Positions 1 to 9,740 of a stretch of DNA of 15,000 nucleotides are shown in pieces. A program made the position numbers and the translations under genes. Every line of letters begins with the position of its first letter. Position 1 is the stretch's first letter. Under the pieces are notes generated by a model that saw only the letters and a program-made list of their open reading frames with translations, ran no database searches and was not told the DNA's origin. Source of the DNA: Cristatella mucedo (Eukaryota; Bryozoa; Phylactolaemata; Cristatellidae); NCBI GenBank assembly GCA_009760855.2, contig WPIO01000008.1:3452501-3467500 (forward strand), read 5' to 3'.

Positions 1-380
1 CTCAAATCCTTTGGAGACCGTGCATTTAGCTCGTACGCTCCCAAAGACTGAAACTCCCTCCCGACTTGCGTCAGAATATCCCCTGACTGGACCATATTTA
101 AAAAGAACTTAAAAACACCTATTTAGGACTGCATTAAGGGGTCTGTGTTATTCGTCCTTCACGTGCTTATGCGTGCTGACACTGTGCATGCTGCCACTAA
201 CCACATTTGCATGCTGACCCTGTGCATGTCTCCCCTAACCATGTTATTCATGTTGTTTATCTAGCATGATATTACTCACCATTCAATTGCGTTTCCTTTT
301 GCAGCAAATGTAAAGCGCCTAAAAAGTGATTGAGTTATCCGAGAGCGCCTTATCAAGTGCATTATTATTATTATTATTAA
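1..380 (+). mobile_element. L2/CR1-like LINE, truncated 3' end with (ATT)n tail
   Basis: The first 126 bases encode the extreme C-terminus of a non-LTR reverse transcriptase ORF. It reads FGDRAFSSYAPKD, an in-frame stop where Trp is expected (TGA at 49-51), then NSLP, and further on FKKNLKTP before TAG at 124. A 3' UTR follows with TGTAAAGCGCC and, after GAGAGCGCCTTATCAAGTGC, an ATT microsatellite at 361-380. This order is typical of L2-like elements, whose 3' ends carry short repeats. The copy is 5'-truncated by the window edge and dead. The exact clade is not certain. Confidence 0.8.
361..380 (+). repeat. (ATT)n microsatellite, LINE 3' tail
   Basis: About six ATT units directly follow the conserved LINE 3' UTR sequence AAGTGC. 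They are best read as the element's own 3' tail rather than an independent microsatellite. Confidence 0.8.
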
Positions 381-1489
381 GGCGGCTGCTCCGTACTTCA
401 TGCTCTTAAGGAACGCCTACGGCCGAGCGACGGCTTGTACGGTTCGCGTCCCGGACGGTTAAATCCAAGCCCGAGAATGAAGGTGCGGCTCCTATAGTGA
501 GCGTCCGCGTTAGCTTCCGTAGAACCGCCGCACGTGGTTTTAGCAGCACGTTGACAGTGCAAGCACGGCGGCTCTAGCGGCTCTAGTCCTGTTTTAATTT
601 ATTATAATTTATTGTAATTTGTCATTTTCATTTATCATAATTTACAATTTATTTTTAATTAATTTGTTTTATTTTTAATAGGTTTCAATCTATTTTTGGG
701 CTCATTAAATTTGTCACCCTCTCGCGTTATCTTTATTCGAAGGCGTAGCCTATTTTTACCAGACCCCAGTCGGTGTTTCTGAACTACCGCCATCGGGAGG
801 CAGAATAGCAACGCTTCTTAACTTCCCACATCCATAACTGAGCTGAACGCGCGTCGGCGTCCGTTTCGAGGCGCTGCTACAAAATTGCCCCAGAGTTATG
901 CTTGCCGCGGTTAATCTCGGAAGGAAGTTCGTAGTTGCTCGCAGCGGCATACGGGCGCCACTTAGGAGAGAGCGAGCCATTTGCAAAAACTGCGACCATC
1001 AATGCCGACCCTCATCGGCCAAATGGATAGCTCATGGCATCCGACGTCGACCTGCATGTGTGTTTTGGCCGCGAGCTTTTAACAGGTAGACGTGAATCGC
1101 TGTTCTGTCTCCGCTCGCGAAGCAAGTACAAGACCGCGTGGGTGCGTTTCTGTATTCAAGGACAATAAAATAAGTAAGTCTACCGTCAGGTTCACGCTGC
1201 ATAGAAGTGACGTCAAAACACAGAGCGAAGGGAGGCCATCCGGGCTGGATTGAGCGCTGAAAAACAATTTCACCTCGGGCGGAGGGCAATAATCTCGTTA
1301 AACGGTCCAGTACTCTACTGATAGATTTATCGAGACTGCTTTCCATTCATCAGACCAGTTTCCTGTGGAGTTCCACCATGGAGCTCCTCTTTTGTTCCTT
1401 TGCTGTTTTCCATTTACAACGAGCCTCTTGGAAATGCTAACCGGGCCCCAAGAGATCGGCTTCCATATCTAGCAAACGCGTTTTATTCC
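381..1489. other. Intergenic, no recognised gene; AT-rich tract inside
   Basis: No domain is recognisable in any frame. A strongly AT-rich stretch lies at about 591-710, built from imprecise variants of AATTTATTATAATTTATTGT. Just before it, a 9-bp unit GCGGCTCTA occurs twice in tandem (568-585). Open frames of 60-104 codons at 756-1346 have no family resemblance and overlap on both strands, so I treat them as chance. An AATAAA lies near 1162 (plus strand) without an associated gene. Confidence 0.5.
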
Positions 1490-2080
1490 CGTCAAAGATT
1501 AGTAACTGTCTCTAACAGTGGCTGGCTAACAATCTTGCCCGTTTACTGGTTCTGGCTTAGCTGGACTACTGTCACTCAGTTTTGAATTGGTATCGGAAAA
1601 AGCCACCAAGCCTCTGCAGAAATTAGTGAATGCCTGCAAGGTTAGTCAACAACAATTGCGAAGGTTCAGCCTTGAGTCTCCTTTGCTGAAGAAGCGGCGA
1701 TGGCTTCCGGTTTCGATCTACGGGTGAAAGGGCAAAGTTCACGCTCTGATCCGTGCCTATACTCTGGCCGGCCGTGGCTTGGCTCCCTCCTTCCATACCT
1801 AGCTGGACTGCTGCACCATTTTTTCAGCCTCTTCCTCGTGCCCCCAGGGCATCTACGGATAATGAATTACCTGCTCTGCTCCTGAGTTTAAAGATGGCAG
1901 GCGACAGAAGCTTTTGCTCTGCAGGTCCTAGACTGTAGAACTCACTGCCTTAATTCTTGCCCGTCGACATCTATTCTCCTGCTTTCGATTGTGGCGCATC
2001 TTTTCCAGTAGTTTTGAGCTGCTATTTCCATTACACTTCCTCGATCTCCCTGATGACTTATCGCTTTCTATTTATTTCGT
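1490..2080 (+). pseudogene. L2/CR1-like LINE reverse transcriptase, C-terminal fragment
   Basis: Motifs of the non-LTR reverse transcriptase C-terminal region appear in the right order but in shifting frames: LDYCHSVL at 1561-1584, SPLLKKRRWLPV at 1677-1712, HALIRAYTLAGRGLAPS soon after, and GDRSFCSAGPRL at 1900-1935. A TAG follows at the position of the conserved Trp before NSLP. At least two frameshifts and several stops break it, so it cannot make protein. Both boundaries are estimates. It differs in its SFCSAGPRL motif from the copies at 1 and 9740, so it is an older copy or another subfamily. Confidence 0.75.
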
Positions 2081-2164
2081 GAAATTAAGTCAGTTTCCTA
2101 TTGCACGCATAACGAAAGCTCCCCTCCCAAGGCTCTAAGTGCTCTACGTAATCTCTCCACTCTC

Positions 2165-2345
2165 GTAGTTGAGCCGTGATGGCACACTTGGTAAGGTTTT
2201 TGATTTTCACGACCTCGGTTCCAAGGTCGTGGGTTCGAATTCTGCAGCGGGCGATCCTGTATTGTGGCTGCAAGCTGTGGGAATGGCCGTAGAGGCTCTT
2301 CTGTCGCTATGCAAAAGAGGCTGTTAAATCAGCTACTATTATTTT
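2165..2345 (+). mobile_element. tRNA-derived SINE-like element
   Basis: A Pol III type 2 promoter is visible: A box TGGCACACTTGG (2180-2191) and B box GGTTCGAATTC (2232-2242), about 40 bp apart, in a tRNA-like context (GGTAAGG after the A box, GGTCGTGGGTTCGAATTC at the T arm). The T stem pairs only with G-U help, and I cannot fold a sound acceptor stem, so it is not a functional tRNA. About 100 bp of unrelated sequence and a CTATTATTATT-like end follow, as in SINEs. The minus-strand reading CRIRTHDL is the usual artefact of translating such elements. Confidence 0.65.
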
Positions 2346-2424
2346 CTTAGTTCTTGCAGCCAGGTGGAGTTACAAACCGAGATATAGTCGATTACACTGT
2401 TCTGCAATGCGTGGTTAAAGCAGT

Positions 2425-2935
2425 TTATTTCGCACAAAATTGCAATGAAATAACAAAACTTAGCTCCTCCACGATTTTTGCGAGAAGCCTTTTGGACATT
2501 GACCCCGAACATTTCTCACATACGCCAGATGCGATTTTCTGACATTCCTTCTGCAGAAGTTCGAAAAATGAATTACAATTTTTTAAACGGATGACATGTT
2601 CGCGAATTGTACGCTTCAAATTCTGCCACAAATATTCAATGAGGTTCAAATCTAGACTCTGATTGGGTCATTCCTAAAACCGGAAGAGATCGCAGCCTTA
2701 ACGCCTACGGTTGCTAAACAAGTCCTTAACTTTGCCTGAGATATGCTTAAGATCTTTGTTCTGTTGCCAAATCAAGTCCTAATCATGCACGATGTGAGCT
2801 AGCGGAATACCAATATTCTTAATGATGTCCAAGTAGCGTTCTGCAGTCACCACCGCCACCGCCACCCCATAAACTGGCCGAAGCGGGAATATAATGGCCG
2901 TAAAAGCTACTGGCCCATACGCTAATAGCACGGCA
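2425..2935 (-). pseudogene. Tc1/mariner-family transposase, C-terminal half, inactivated
   Basis: On the minus strand the sequence reads YGPVAF, then TAERYLDIIKNIGIP, LIWQQNKDLKH, NQSLDLNLIEYLWQNLK, and FFELLQKECQKIASGVC to the end near 2425. These match the Tc1 landmarks ERYL, QQDNDPKH, SPDLNPIENLW and the C-terminal helix. The second catalytic Asp (QQD) is Asn here (codon at 2760-2758). The third acidic residue, Glu, is kept (2637-2635). They are 40 residues apart instead of the 34 usual for DD34E. Four in-frame stops lie in the same frame. The DNA-binding N-terminus and terminal inverted repeats were not found. Confidence 0.8.
2848..2866. repeat. Short CCACCG repeat inside the Tc1 fragment
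   Basis: Three CACCGC-type units. In the transposase frame they read as an insertion of Val-Ala codons just before TAERYL, so this looks like replication slippage after the element lost function. Confidence 0.6.
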
Positions 2936-4172
2936 ATAAGTCAGTCAAAACTTCAAGCTAAAAACTCCGCTCGCATAGCGTAGACAAGTCTATTCGACAG
3001 CTACGGAGGTTTACATTAGGCGTTAAGCAGCACCCTAGATGCGCGCCAACGCTTCCGTGGCCCAGAGCTTAAATGCCAAGTCCAGCTCCGGAGGCATAAC
3101 GTAGAGTCCGGTAAAAGAACTTCTGCTTGTATGCAGCCTTGGCCATAGATTGTCGTACAAATATTTCCTATCAGTTAAAATTTAGGAACCGCGAGTAATA
3201 AGTTACAGTAATGATCTGGCTGGTGATTTAGCACGCTGCCTTTTCAGTGCGGATGCTGTAACCCAGCCAGTCGCCTGATTTATACACCACAGAGAGAACG
3301 GATATCAGAGTAATATCGACAGACGGCTGGCACGGATGTTTGGCCTATCTATATCAGTGGCCGACCAGTTCATCAAAACGGGGGCTCCGTCGTGGAATAA
3401 GCTGCAGCAGAAGCGACAACGCAGACGCTGCTAGCCTCTGTGGCTGGCTACAGAATTAATAGAGGAGTAATAAAGAATCAAAGTGTGACAACGTCTAACT
3501 AAACGCACGCATGCCGACAGTAAAAAATGTGTGTTTGTTTTGGGCTTTCAATAACTATTTTCCCACGCCAAGCATTACTTTAGCCTGCTGGGCATCGTAG
3601 AAAACTTTCTTTCTATTATCCGTACGAATTTTCAGCCGCAGCAGATGCCGCCACACTGCGAGGATTTTTGCCGCTGCTTAGCGTAGCTGCACCTAAATGG
3701 CCCTCTAGTCGTCGTATCTACGAGACAAGCATCGTATTATTATAAATTTTTTAAGCGGCTTCAAACTAAGTCTTTCAGATAAAACAGAGTGAGCAAAACG
3801 TGCGAGACTTTCGTTCAGCCGCGTGACTGACCTGGGTAGGAGTACAGTCCAAAACATGGCAAACGAAACGAAGAAGCGTTCGCGGCCGCCTATGCTGTCG
3901 CTGAAGCTGAATAATGCCCAACAATTTTTTCTTTCGCGAGAAGCCCCGCCCAAACGTCGGCACGAGTGTGTCTGGCTGTATCGAGCGACTATCGCGAGCT
4001 GTCTGGTACGTCCATCGATGCACGGATTGTTGCGTTCGTGAGTGCACGCTTATTGCTAAACGGAAAATGACTCGGAGCACTCAGACGCATCCGTACTCAG
4101 CCGCGTTTATTCTCAACCCCAGTGCTGACATTAACTCTTAACAGGAACTTCCGTCGGCTGCGGCTCAAGAAA
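2936..4172. other. Intergenic, no recognised gene
   Basis: I see no conserved domain. The start may hold further decayed Tc1 sequence. An AATAAA sits at 3469-3474 (plus strand) after sequence that looks transcribed-like but has no open frame. Open frames of 72-101 codons around 3705-4141 overlap in three frames on both strands and match nothing I know. They are probably chance. Confidence 0.4.
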
Positions 4173-4242
4173 GCTGCGCGCCGATTGGCTAGCGTATTTA
4201 GTCGTGCCTGATGGCCGGAACGCTGCGCTCCGACTGGCTAGC
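4173..4242. repeat. Direct repeat of a 21-bp motif containing an inverted CCAAT box
   Basis: GCTGCGCGCCGATTGGCTAG (C) at 4173-4193 recurs as GCTGCGCTCCGACTGGCTAG (C) at 4222-4242 with two mismatches in 21 bases, at a 49-bp period. The first copy contains ATTGGCT, an inverted CCAAT box. No transcript start can be assigned. Confidence 0.7.
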
Positions 4243-4899
4243 CAAGGTCGGTAGGCGCCCCCCCAACCTAGTACCGGCTGACCGATGCATTTAGGTGCAG
4301 CGCTGTCGGAGGCTTGGGCGTGCACACTCACATCGCGGTCTCAACAGAGTATCTGTCCTAGTCTTAGGTCCTCTCGCGCATCTAACAAAATTCTCGGGTA
4401 AAATTCTTTGGTAAAATATCATCGCGAATAGAAACTGTGGCGCCTAAAGTTTCGGCATGCGAGGCTGAGCCAGCTCTGTCGGGCAGCCATAATTCGGCAC
4501 CGGAAGTGGTGTGTGCTGAGCCACGATTTTCATCTATAGGGTAAGGCCAGCAATGTTTTTATGTAGGCATATGCCCTGCAAGATTTCAAAGTCGACAGGG
4601 CCAAACGCGCAATTAATAAAAAAAATAATCGCGTAAAATCATGTATCTCCGTACCTTAATCTACGCCTGTAACTCCAAAAAGCCTTTGAAAGACCACGTT
4701 GGTATTACGCAGAAGAGAGTTTTGTATAGAGCGCTCACAGTCTAAGCGGCTTTCGGAACGCTTTTTGGTAGCCAACAGACTTCGTCTCATGAAACAAAGA
4801 AAAAGTGAGAAGCATAGCGGAGTCAGGATGACAGTGGAGGTAGTGAGTGAAATAGCGCGTAAATAGCAGCTGGAAAGGATGCACCGCAGTCGGCAGCTG
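4243..4899. other. Intergenic, no recognised gene
   Basis: Mixed-composition sequence with no domain or long open frame. An A-rich stretch (AATTAATAAAAAAAATAATC) lies at about 4610-4630. Nothing else is supported. Confidence 0.4.
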
Positions 4900-4960
4900 G
4901 AGTTGTTGTTGTAACGTTGTTTTTACGTTGTTTTTGTTGTTTAACGTAGTTGTCGTTGCG
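4900..4960. repeat. GTT-rich low-complexity tract, probable LINE 3' tail
   Basis: Imperfect repeats of GTTGTT and ACGTTGTTTTT. It lies exactly where the 3' end of the minus-strand LINE fragment should be, reading as an (AAC)n-type tail on that strand. Confidence 0.55.
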
Positions 4961-5400
4961 TAGGAATTGTTAAAGTGAGTTCCATAGTTGCGTAGGACCT
5001 GCAGAGCAAAAGCTTCTGTCGCAAAAGGTCTTTAAAGCGGAGCGTGGTGAATCCATGTAGGACCTGAGGGCATGAGGAGGCTGAACGGTGCTGCAGTTCG
5101 GCTAGGTATGGAGGAGCCATGCAGTAGCGGGCCTTGTGGGTCAGTGTACGAGCTTTGATCGGTATCCGTTGATCTACTGGCTGCCATCTAAGCTCTTTCA
5201 GCAAAGGAGACACATGGTAAAACCCCTGAAATTTGTAAACTAGCCTTGCAGAAATATTCATCGCCATTTGTAGTGGCCTAGTGGCTTTTTCAGTAGCCCA
5301 GCTAATAGGGAATTACAATAATCTAGCCAAAACGTAACTAAGGATTCAGTTAACTTTCTTTGCAAGCCACCACAGAAGACAGTTCCTAGTCTTAGATATG
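4900..5400 (-). pseudogene. L2/CR1-like LINE reverse transcriptase, C-terminal fragment
   Basis: On the minus strand, LDYCNSLLAGL (5326-5294) is followed, one frameshift later, by an open stretch reading ISARLVYKFQGFYHVSPLL, then KELRWQPVDQRIPIKARTLT and APPYLAEL. This is the standard C-terminal run of L2/CR1-type reverse transcriptases. The frame ends near 4941. The minus-strand continuation is AAC-rich (GTT-rich on plus, 4900-4960), which fits a LINE 3' tail. The frameshift lies between LLKKPL and ISARL. Sequence beyond 5400 no longer shows the family. Confidence 0.8.
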
Positions 5401-6039
5401 GATCGGACGCGATGGCTAACTGCGGAAGTAGTCTACTTTAAAAATTTAGGCAGCTGTCGAAGACACCTAAATTCTGAGAGCACATGGTTGATGGTCACGA
5501 AACAGCATTGCCTGTTAGACAAGCAAAGCCTTCTAGTTCAGCAGCACGCTTGGGATGTCCTATGAGCAGGAGTTACGCTTTAGCACAGTGTTTACTTGAT
5601 AAAAACTTGGTTGCTGCCGCAGTAAGTGGAATTAAAAAGTATAACTTCTGCCAGCATGGATCTGCTGCCACATTTGGTTTGACGCAGTTGTTAAGGTGCT
5701 CGCCCCGATCAAGGCCTTGCTGAGGCCGAGGGCTCGAGCGCCAGGGCATATGTGAGGCGCTTGCATAGAGATTAGGTCCTTCCATGGGCGCTATGCAAAT
5801 GAATTATATTTTGTTTTCTTCGTTGGCTACGGTCTCTGGTTGTAGTAATAGGGGGCCGTTCATCTCCCTGCCTGGCTGCAGTTGGCGCAAAAGCAGCTCT
5901 GCCCCCTGGCTCTTCCACAGAGCACCGACTAGGGATGGCGAAATTCTAACGCAAGTTCTTGCCCAGCCTGGCACGGGTTTTGCACCCCCTTGTATGATTT
6001 GCTTCAAAAGCGAAGCATGTGGCTATAGACTATTTCCTG
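5401..6039. other. No recognised gene; upstream of the gypsy fragment
   Basis: The reverse transcriptase and protease of a gypsy element would be expected here if the copy at 6040 were longer, but I see none of their motifs in any frame. Open frames of 67-92 codons on both strands at 5484-6062 overlap each other and are unrecognised. Confidence 0.4.
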
Positions 6040-6079
6040 CCAGCAGGCTTTCACAAGGTTAAGGAAATGGTTAGCTCTC

Positions 6080-6490
6080 AAAGTTTCCTGGCAGCCCAAA
6101 CGAAATGCCCACGCTAGCTCGTGACGCGTCATCCTAGCCAGACTGGGTGCTGTTTTATCTCATCGATTGGCCGAGGCACAGGAGAGGCCCAGAAGAGACC
6201 TTCGCTTCCCCTGCGCTATCCACTAGCAAGAAAAACTATTCGCAGATTGAGAAGGATGTCTTGTCACTAATGTTCGACGTCACGAGTTTTTATTTATATT
6301 TGTATGGACGGAAGTTCCTGCTGCTCACCGATCACCGCCCACTCGTTACTATCCTCGAACCTAAGAGACCGGCATTCCATCTAGTGCTGCCATGCGTATG
6401 CAACGTTGGGTCGCAGTGTTGTCTGCACTTGCATTTAGCACCGAGTACAGGCGGTTAGAATATTATGCTAACGCAGATGCTAAGTCGCGA
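6080..6490 (+). pseudogene. Gypsy RNase H domain, frameshifted
   Basis: A DAS motif at 6123 gives the first RNase H Asp. GAVLSHRLAE follows in a second frame, then NYSQIEKDVLSL and LTDHRPLVTIL (Asp at 6330-6332) in a third, and after another shift RMQRWVAVLSA and YANADAKSRL. The usual ADALSRL end of gypsy RNase H is thus recognisable. A stop (TAG) lies just after the DAS motif. Confidence 0.85.
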
Positions 6491-6769
6491 CTACTATTGC
6501 CACATAGGGAAGACCCCTGTCCAGAGACCACTTTGCTCCAAGGTGACCATTTTGCTATGCTTCCTGCGACTATGCAAACGGTTCGGCAGCGCTCAGAAGC
6601 GATCCAACAGTGTCTGCTGCTTATGACACAACGATGGGAAGATGGCCGGCCAGAAATCTTTCATCGGTCATGATACCATACTAAAACTGCAGACAGGAGC
6701 TGGCAATACTTGATGGATGTCTGCTTCGGGGCACGAGACTAGCCATACCCACTTCCCTCAGTGGCCAGT

Positions 6770-7560
6770 TCTTGCATGAGCTTCACGACGGCCATATCGG
6801 CATAATTAAAAAATAAAAGCTACTGTTAGAAACTACGTCTGGTGGCCTGGCGTAGATACTGACATAGAATATGTGTGCCGTAGCTGTCCTCATTGCAACC
6901 AAGTCAGGCATGCACCGCCAGCAGCCTCGCATAGGTGGAGTAATCCAGCTGGACCCTGGCAACGTATTCACGTTGATTTTGCCGGACCACTTGAAAGCCA
7001 CTATTTCCTAATAGCGGTCGATGCGTTTTAGAACTGGCCCGGAGTGTTCTGCATGAGCGAGGGAACGGCCGGCCAAACAATCTCGACTCTGCTGTCGCTC
7101 ATTGCCCGATTGGGTCTAGCCAGGGTAATAGTGTCTGACAACGGACGGCAGTTCACCTCTCGTGATTTTTCTAGTTTTCTACAGGCCAGCGGCATCCAGC
7201 ACTTCCTCTCGGCACCTTATCACCCACAGAGCAATGGGCTAGCTGAGCGCTTTGTGGAAACTTTCAAGCGGTCATATGCTGCTAGTGCAGTCGATGCGCA
7301 GCAGAGCATCGACCATTTCCTATTAAAGTACGGCTTCTCTGAGAATGCCACGACTGGGTCCTCCCTATCTCAGTTACTGCGTAAAACATGCGTACGTAGC
7401 TGGACTTACTTCGTCCTGCCATTGAAGGTGCTGCCATGCCTTTGTAGCCGAGTTCCATGGGTCAGAGGCTTATTCTTGCCAAGCCCGCCCAACTCTGGCC
7501 CCGCTGCCGCTCGCCATGCCGCTGAGCTAGGGTATGACAAGCGGCCGTCAGGTTAGACCT
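6770..7560 (+). pseudogene. Gypsy integrase, zinc finger plus DDE core, one internal stop in the core
   Basis: The zinc finger shows LHELHDGHIG (6772-6801) and, after a frameshift, CRSCPHC (6876-6896). The core is in one frame from about 6855 to 7390, broken only by TAG at 7029-7031, just after AVDAF. The catalytic triad is intact: Asp in HVDFAGP (6975-6977), Asp in SDNGRQF (7137-7139) and Glu in NGLAERF (7245-7247). There are 35 residues between the second Asp and the Glu, as in retroviral-type integrases. After about 7400 the frame shifts, and the remainder to 7556 is out of register. Confidence 0.9.
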
Positions 7561-7765
7561 CTTTATAATATCGCATGCGCCAACAACAACTGGGGAACTA
7601 AACAAGTCTACATGGAGGGTCCTATACACAGTACACTATGGGGGCACAAGACGACGCCGCAAGCGCGAACAAGCGTGTCGGTTGGTCAGTCGGCTTCCGC
7701 AGTCCCGCCGTTGTACCGACTTCGTTCCAACAGTACGAGCGTACACCGTAAAAGATCCGGCTAGC
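7561..7765 (+). pseudogene. Gypsy integrase C-terminal (GPY/F-like) remnant
   Basis: A short stretch around 7590-7700 reads VLYTVHYGGTRRRRKRE, resembling the end of the gypsy integrase C-terminal domain (a Tyr-Thr-Val strand followed by basic residues). It is weak but sits at the right place downstream of the core. Frameshifts separate it from the core. Confidence 0.45.
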
Positions 7766-9740
7766 TGAGTAACCGCTTGGCTAGTCAAAGTCGACGTCCA
7801 CCACAGTTGAGAGCTTCCGCCGAAAGACGCCAACTCACAGGGGGGGCTGGCAACGAACATGCGCTGCACGGGCGAACGCGAAATATACAAGTCATAACAA
7901 CGAGCGTGCTCTCCAGCTCCGCTCGGGCCTTGAGCATGTAGATTAAATAGTCGGTGCCCTTCCAAATGCCTACGTACGCGGGCGCAGGCAGAACGCCGAT
8001 GGTGGTTCGCAGGAACGTATATTGTCGCGTGCGCCTGCAGCGCTCCCCCAGACACAACTGCCCTCTGCCAGGTTGGCGTTCCCTCCTCGCCCGCTCCCTC
8101 CCAGCCACAACTCATCCCGCGAGTCGGCGGGAGGACAAAGCCGGCCTGTGGATAAACCACAGCCGTCAGACCACAGCCGTGCACTGGCCTGTCCTTAGGC
8201 CTCTAGCCATCTGCCTGACTTGCAGTGTGCCGGCGAGCCCAGCAATCTGAGCCATGCACAGAGAACCACAAGCCACAGATCACTCGTTGCCTTGCGTGCG
8301 TGGCCGCATCGCCGGAGCACGCCTGCACCCATCCAGGTGCATAACTCGGCGAGACGGGGGGGGGGCCTCCAACACTATGACTTACTCGGCCAACTTCACT
8401 TACCCAAGAGCCCCGGCGACATCTCGTCACTGCACATCTGGCAATGCCCATAGGTCAAACCCCAGCCTAGCCGGTGACCTTTACCACATTACCGCCGTTC
8501 CGTCCCAGCAAACTGAACCTGGCCTGGGTACACCTTCATATCAAATTAGGCCACTCAGATATGCGAATTGAAACCTGGTGTGGTACAGAGATTATTATTA
8601 ACCGTGCAGCAATACGATCTCCGGAAACCATAAAGGCAGCCAAGGGCTGCGTGACGTATTGGGTAGAGCCGGGAGATGGTGCTGACTTCGCGGTTCGCAA
8701 ACAAAACCAGCTTCGCCGGCGAGATGTAATGCCATACACTGACCATGTGACCCAGGGAAGGTGTGTGAGCAGGGCCCGAGAGGAAGAAGACCTATTGCCA
8801 GTTATACAAGTAATTCTAGTGCGGATAATAATGTGCTTCGACTGTGGCAGCAGCCACTGACATAATCAGCCAAGACCCTGGCGTAGCAACTGAGATTACG
8901 ATGGCCCGTTCTGACTCTCAGCTATACCTTGACGCTGCTGATACAAGGGACGCTATTACAGCCCTTTCGACTGAGAGCCTCCATGAGCCTTCATTCGGAG
9001 GCAGATACATCGAATATCGGAGCTGGATTCATCTCTGACAGCAGTGCCGCCGACTCCAGCTCGCACGCACAGCGTACATCAACGCGTATCAACCGAGGAT
9101 ACTGTCCTGCCTACCTACGGGATTGTATACCTCGAGAACGGCGCTTTATCGGCCACTGGTGGGAGGAGAGGCTGCTCTATCCGCACGACTTGCCTAGCCA
9201 CCGACCTCTTCCGACCGAGAACAACCGACCTACTTCTGGGTACTCTCAGTGGCACCTGAGCTAGCGTACGCGGTGGCCGTCATGGCCCGGTTCCTCGTTC
9301 CGCAATAAACGGCATCTGTCTGAGCCATCTTTTACTGTTCGCGATTGCTCGCACAAACTTAACAATAATGAAGAAGCGTGTTTTGGCATTTGTCAACGTG
9401 AGGACAATTCTATAAGTCGTATGCTAATGTTTTACGACAACGAAGAAGAAGGCTGTTCAATTTCCTGCATTTTAAATTCGGTTGGATAGCTCGTCTTCGC
9501 GTTTTGGCTAATTCGGGGAAGCTCACTGTTTTGCGGTTCATGTGCCAAAAACACGACTGCTACTTTTTCGTGTGCTCTGCGTTGAGCATGTCGGCACAAC
9601 TCTACAGGGCTGCAGTCAAAATCGCAATCGTGCGGTCACATGAGGTACTGTCGTCGACTCGACGTGGAACTACGTTCACGGGCTCGGTCAACATAATTCC
9701 TGCCGCCCTCTTCGAAAAATGAGTGTCCATTTCCAAAGCA
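7766..9740. other. No recognised gene; may include degraded LTR or 3' end of the gypsy copy
   Basis: The first part (to about 8450) is GC-rich with two G runs (seven G at 7840-7846, ten G at 8356-8365), either of which could be a polypurine tract. A direct repeat ACCACAGCCGT occurs at 8156-8166 and 8170-8180. Open frames at 7636-8184 (minus), 8474-8860 and 8929-9264 (plus) match nothing I recognise. AATAAA at 9304-9309 could be an LTR or gene polyadenylation signal. From 9310 to 9740 I see nothing. Confidence 0.35.

Larger units (their letters stand above)
6040..7765 (+). pseudogene. Ty3/gypsy retrotransposon pol fragment (RNase H and integrase), decayed
   Basis: This is a fragment of the polyprotein of an LTR retrotransposon. 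It starts in the reverse transcriptase to RNase H connection (KEMVSSQ), then RNase H, an HHCC zinc finger, the integrase core and the integrase C-terminal region. All conserved landmarks are in family order, but they are spread over three frames with at least four frameshifts and several stops. The gag, protease and reverse transcriptase core are absent, and no flanking LTR pair was found. It belongs with the Ty3/gypsy (Metaviridae) class by its YSQIEKD, LTDHRPL and HPQSNG motifs. It cannot be autonomous. Confidence 0.9.

Noticed and set aside
756-1346. Small genes in overlapping frames on both strands
   Set aside because: No family resemblance, no splice-supported extension, and mutually overlapping frames.
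2165-2250. Functional tRNA gene
   Set aside because: A and B boxes are present, but no sound acceptor stem or anticodon arm could be formed. A SINE is the better reading.
3705-4141. Possible small coding genes of 72-101 codons
   Set aside because: Four frames overlap in the same interval on both strands and none contains a known motif.
7636-8184. 182-codon minus-strand frame downstream of the gypsy integrase
   Set aside because: It has no recognisable motif, overlaps the end of the plus-strand gypsy remnant, and sits in GC-rich sequence where chance frames are expected.
8474-9264. Plus-strand frames of 128 and 111 codons as retroelement gag or env
   Set aside because: No zinc knuckle, capsid motif, signal peptide or membrane segment can be seen, so no such function is supported.
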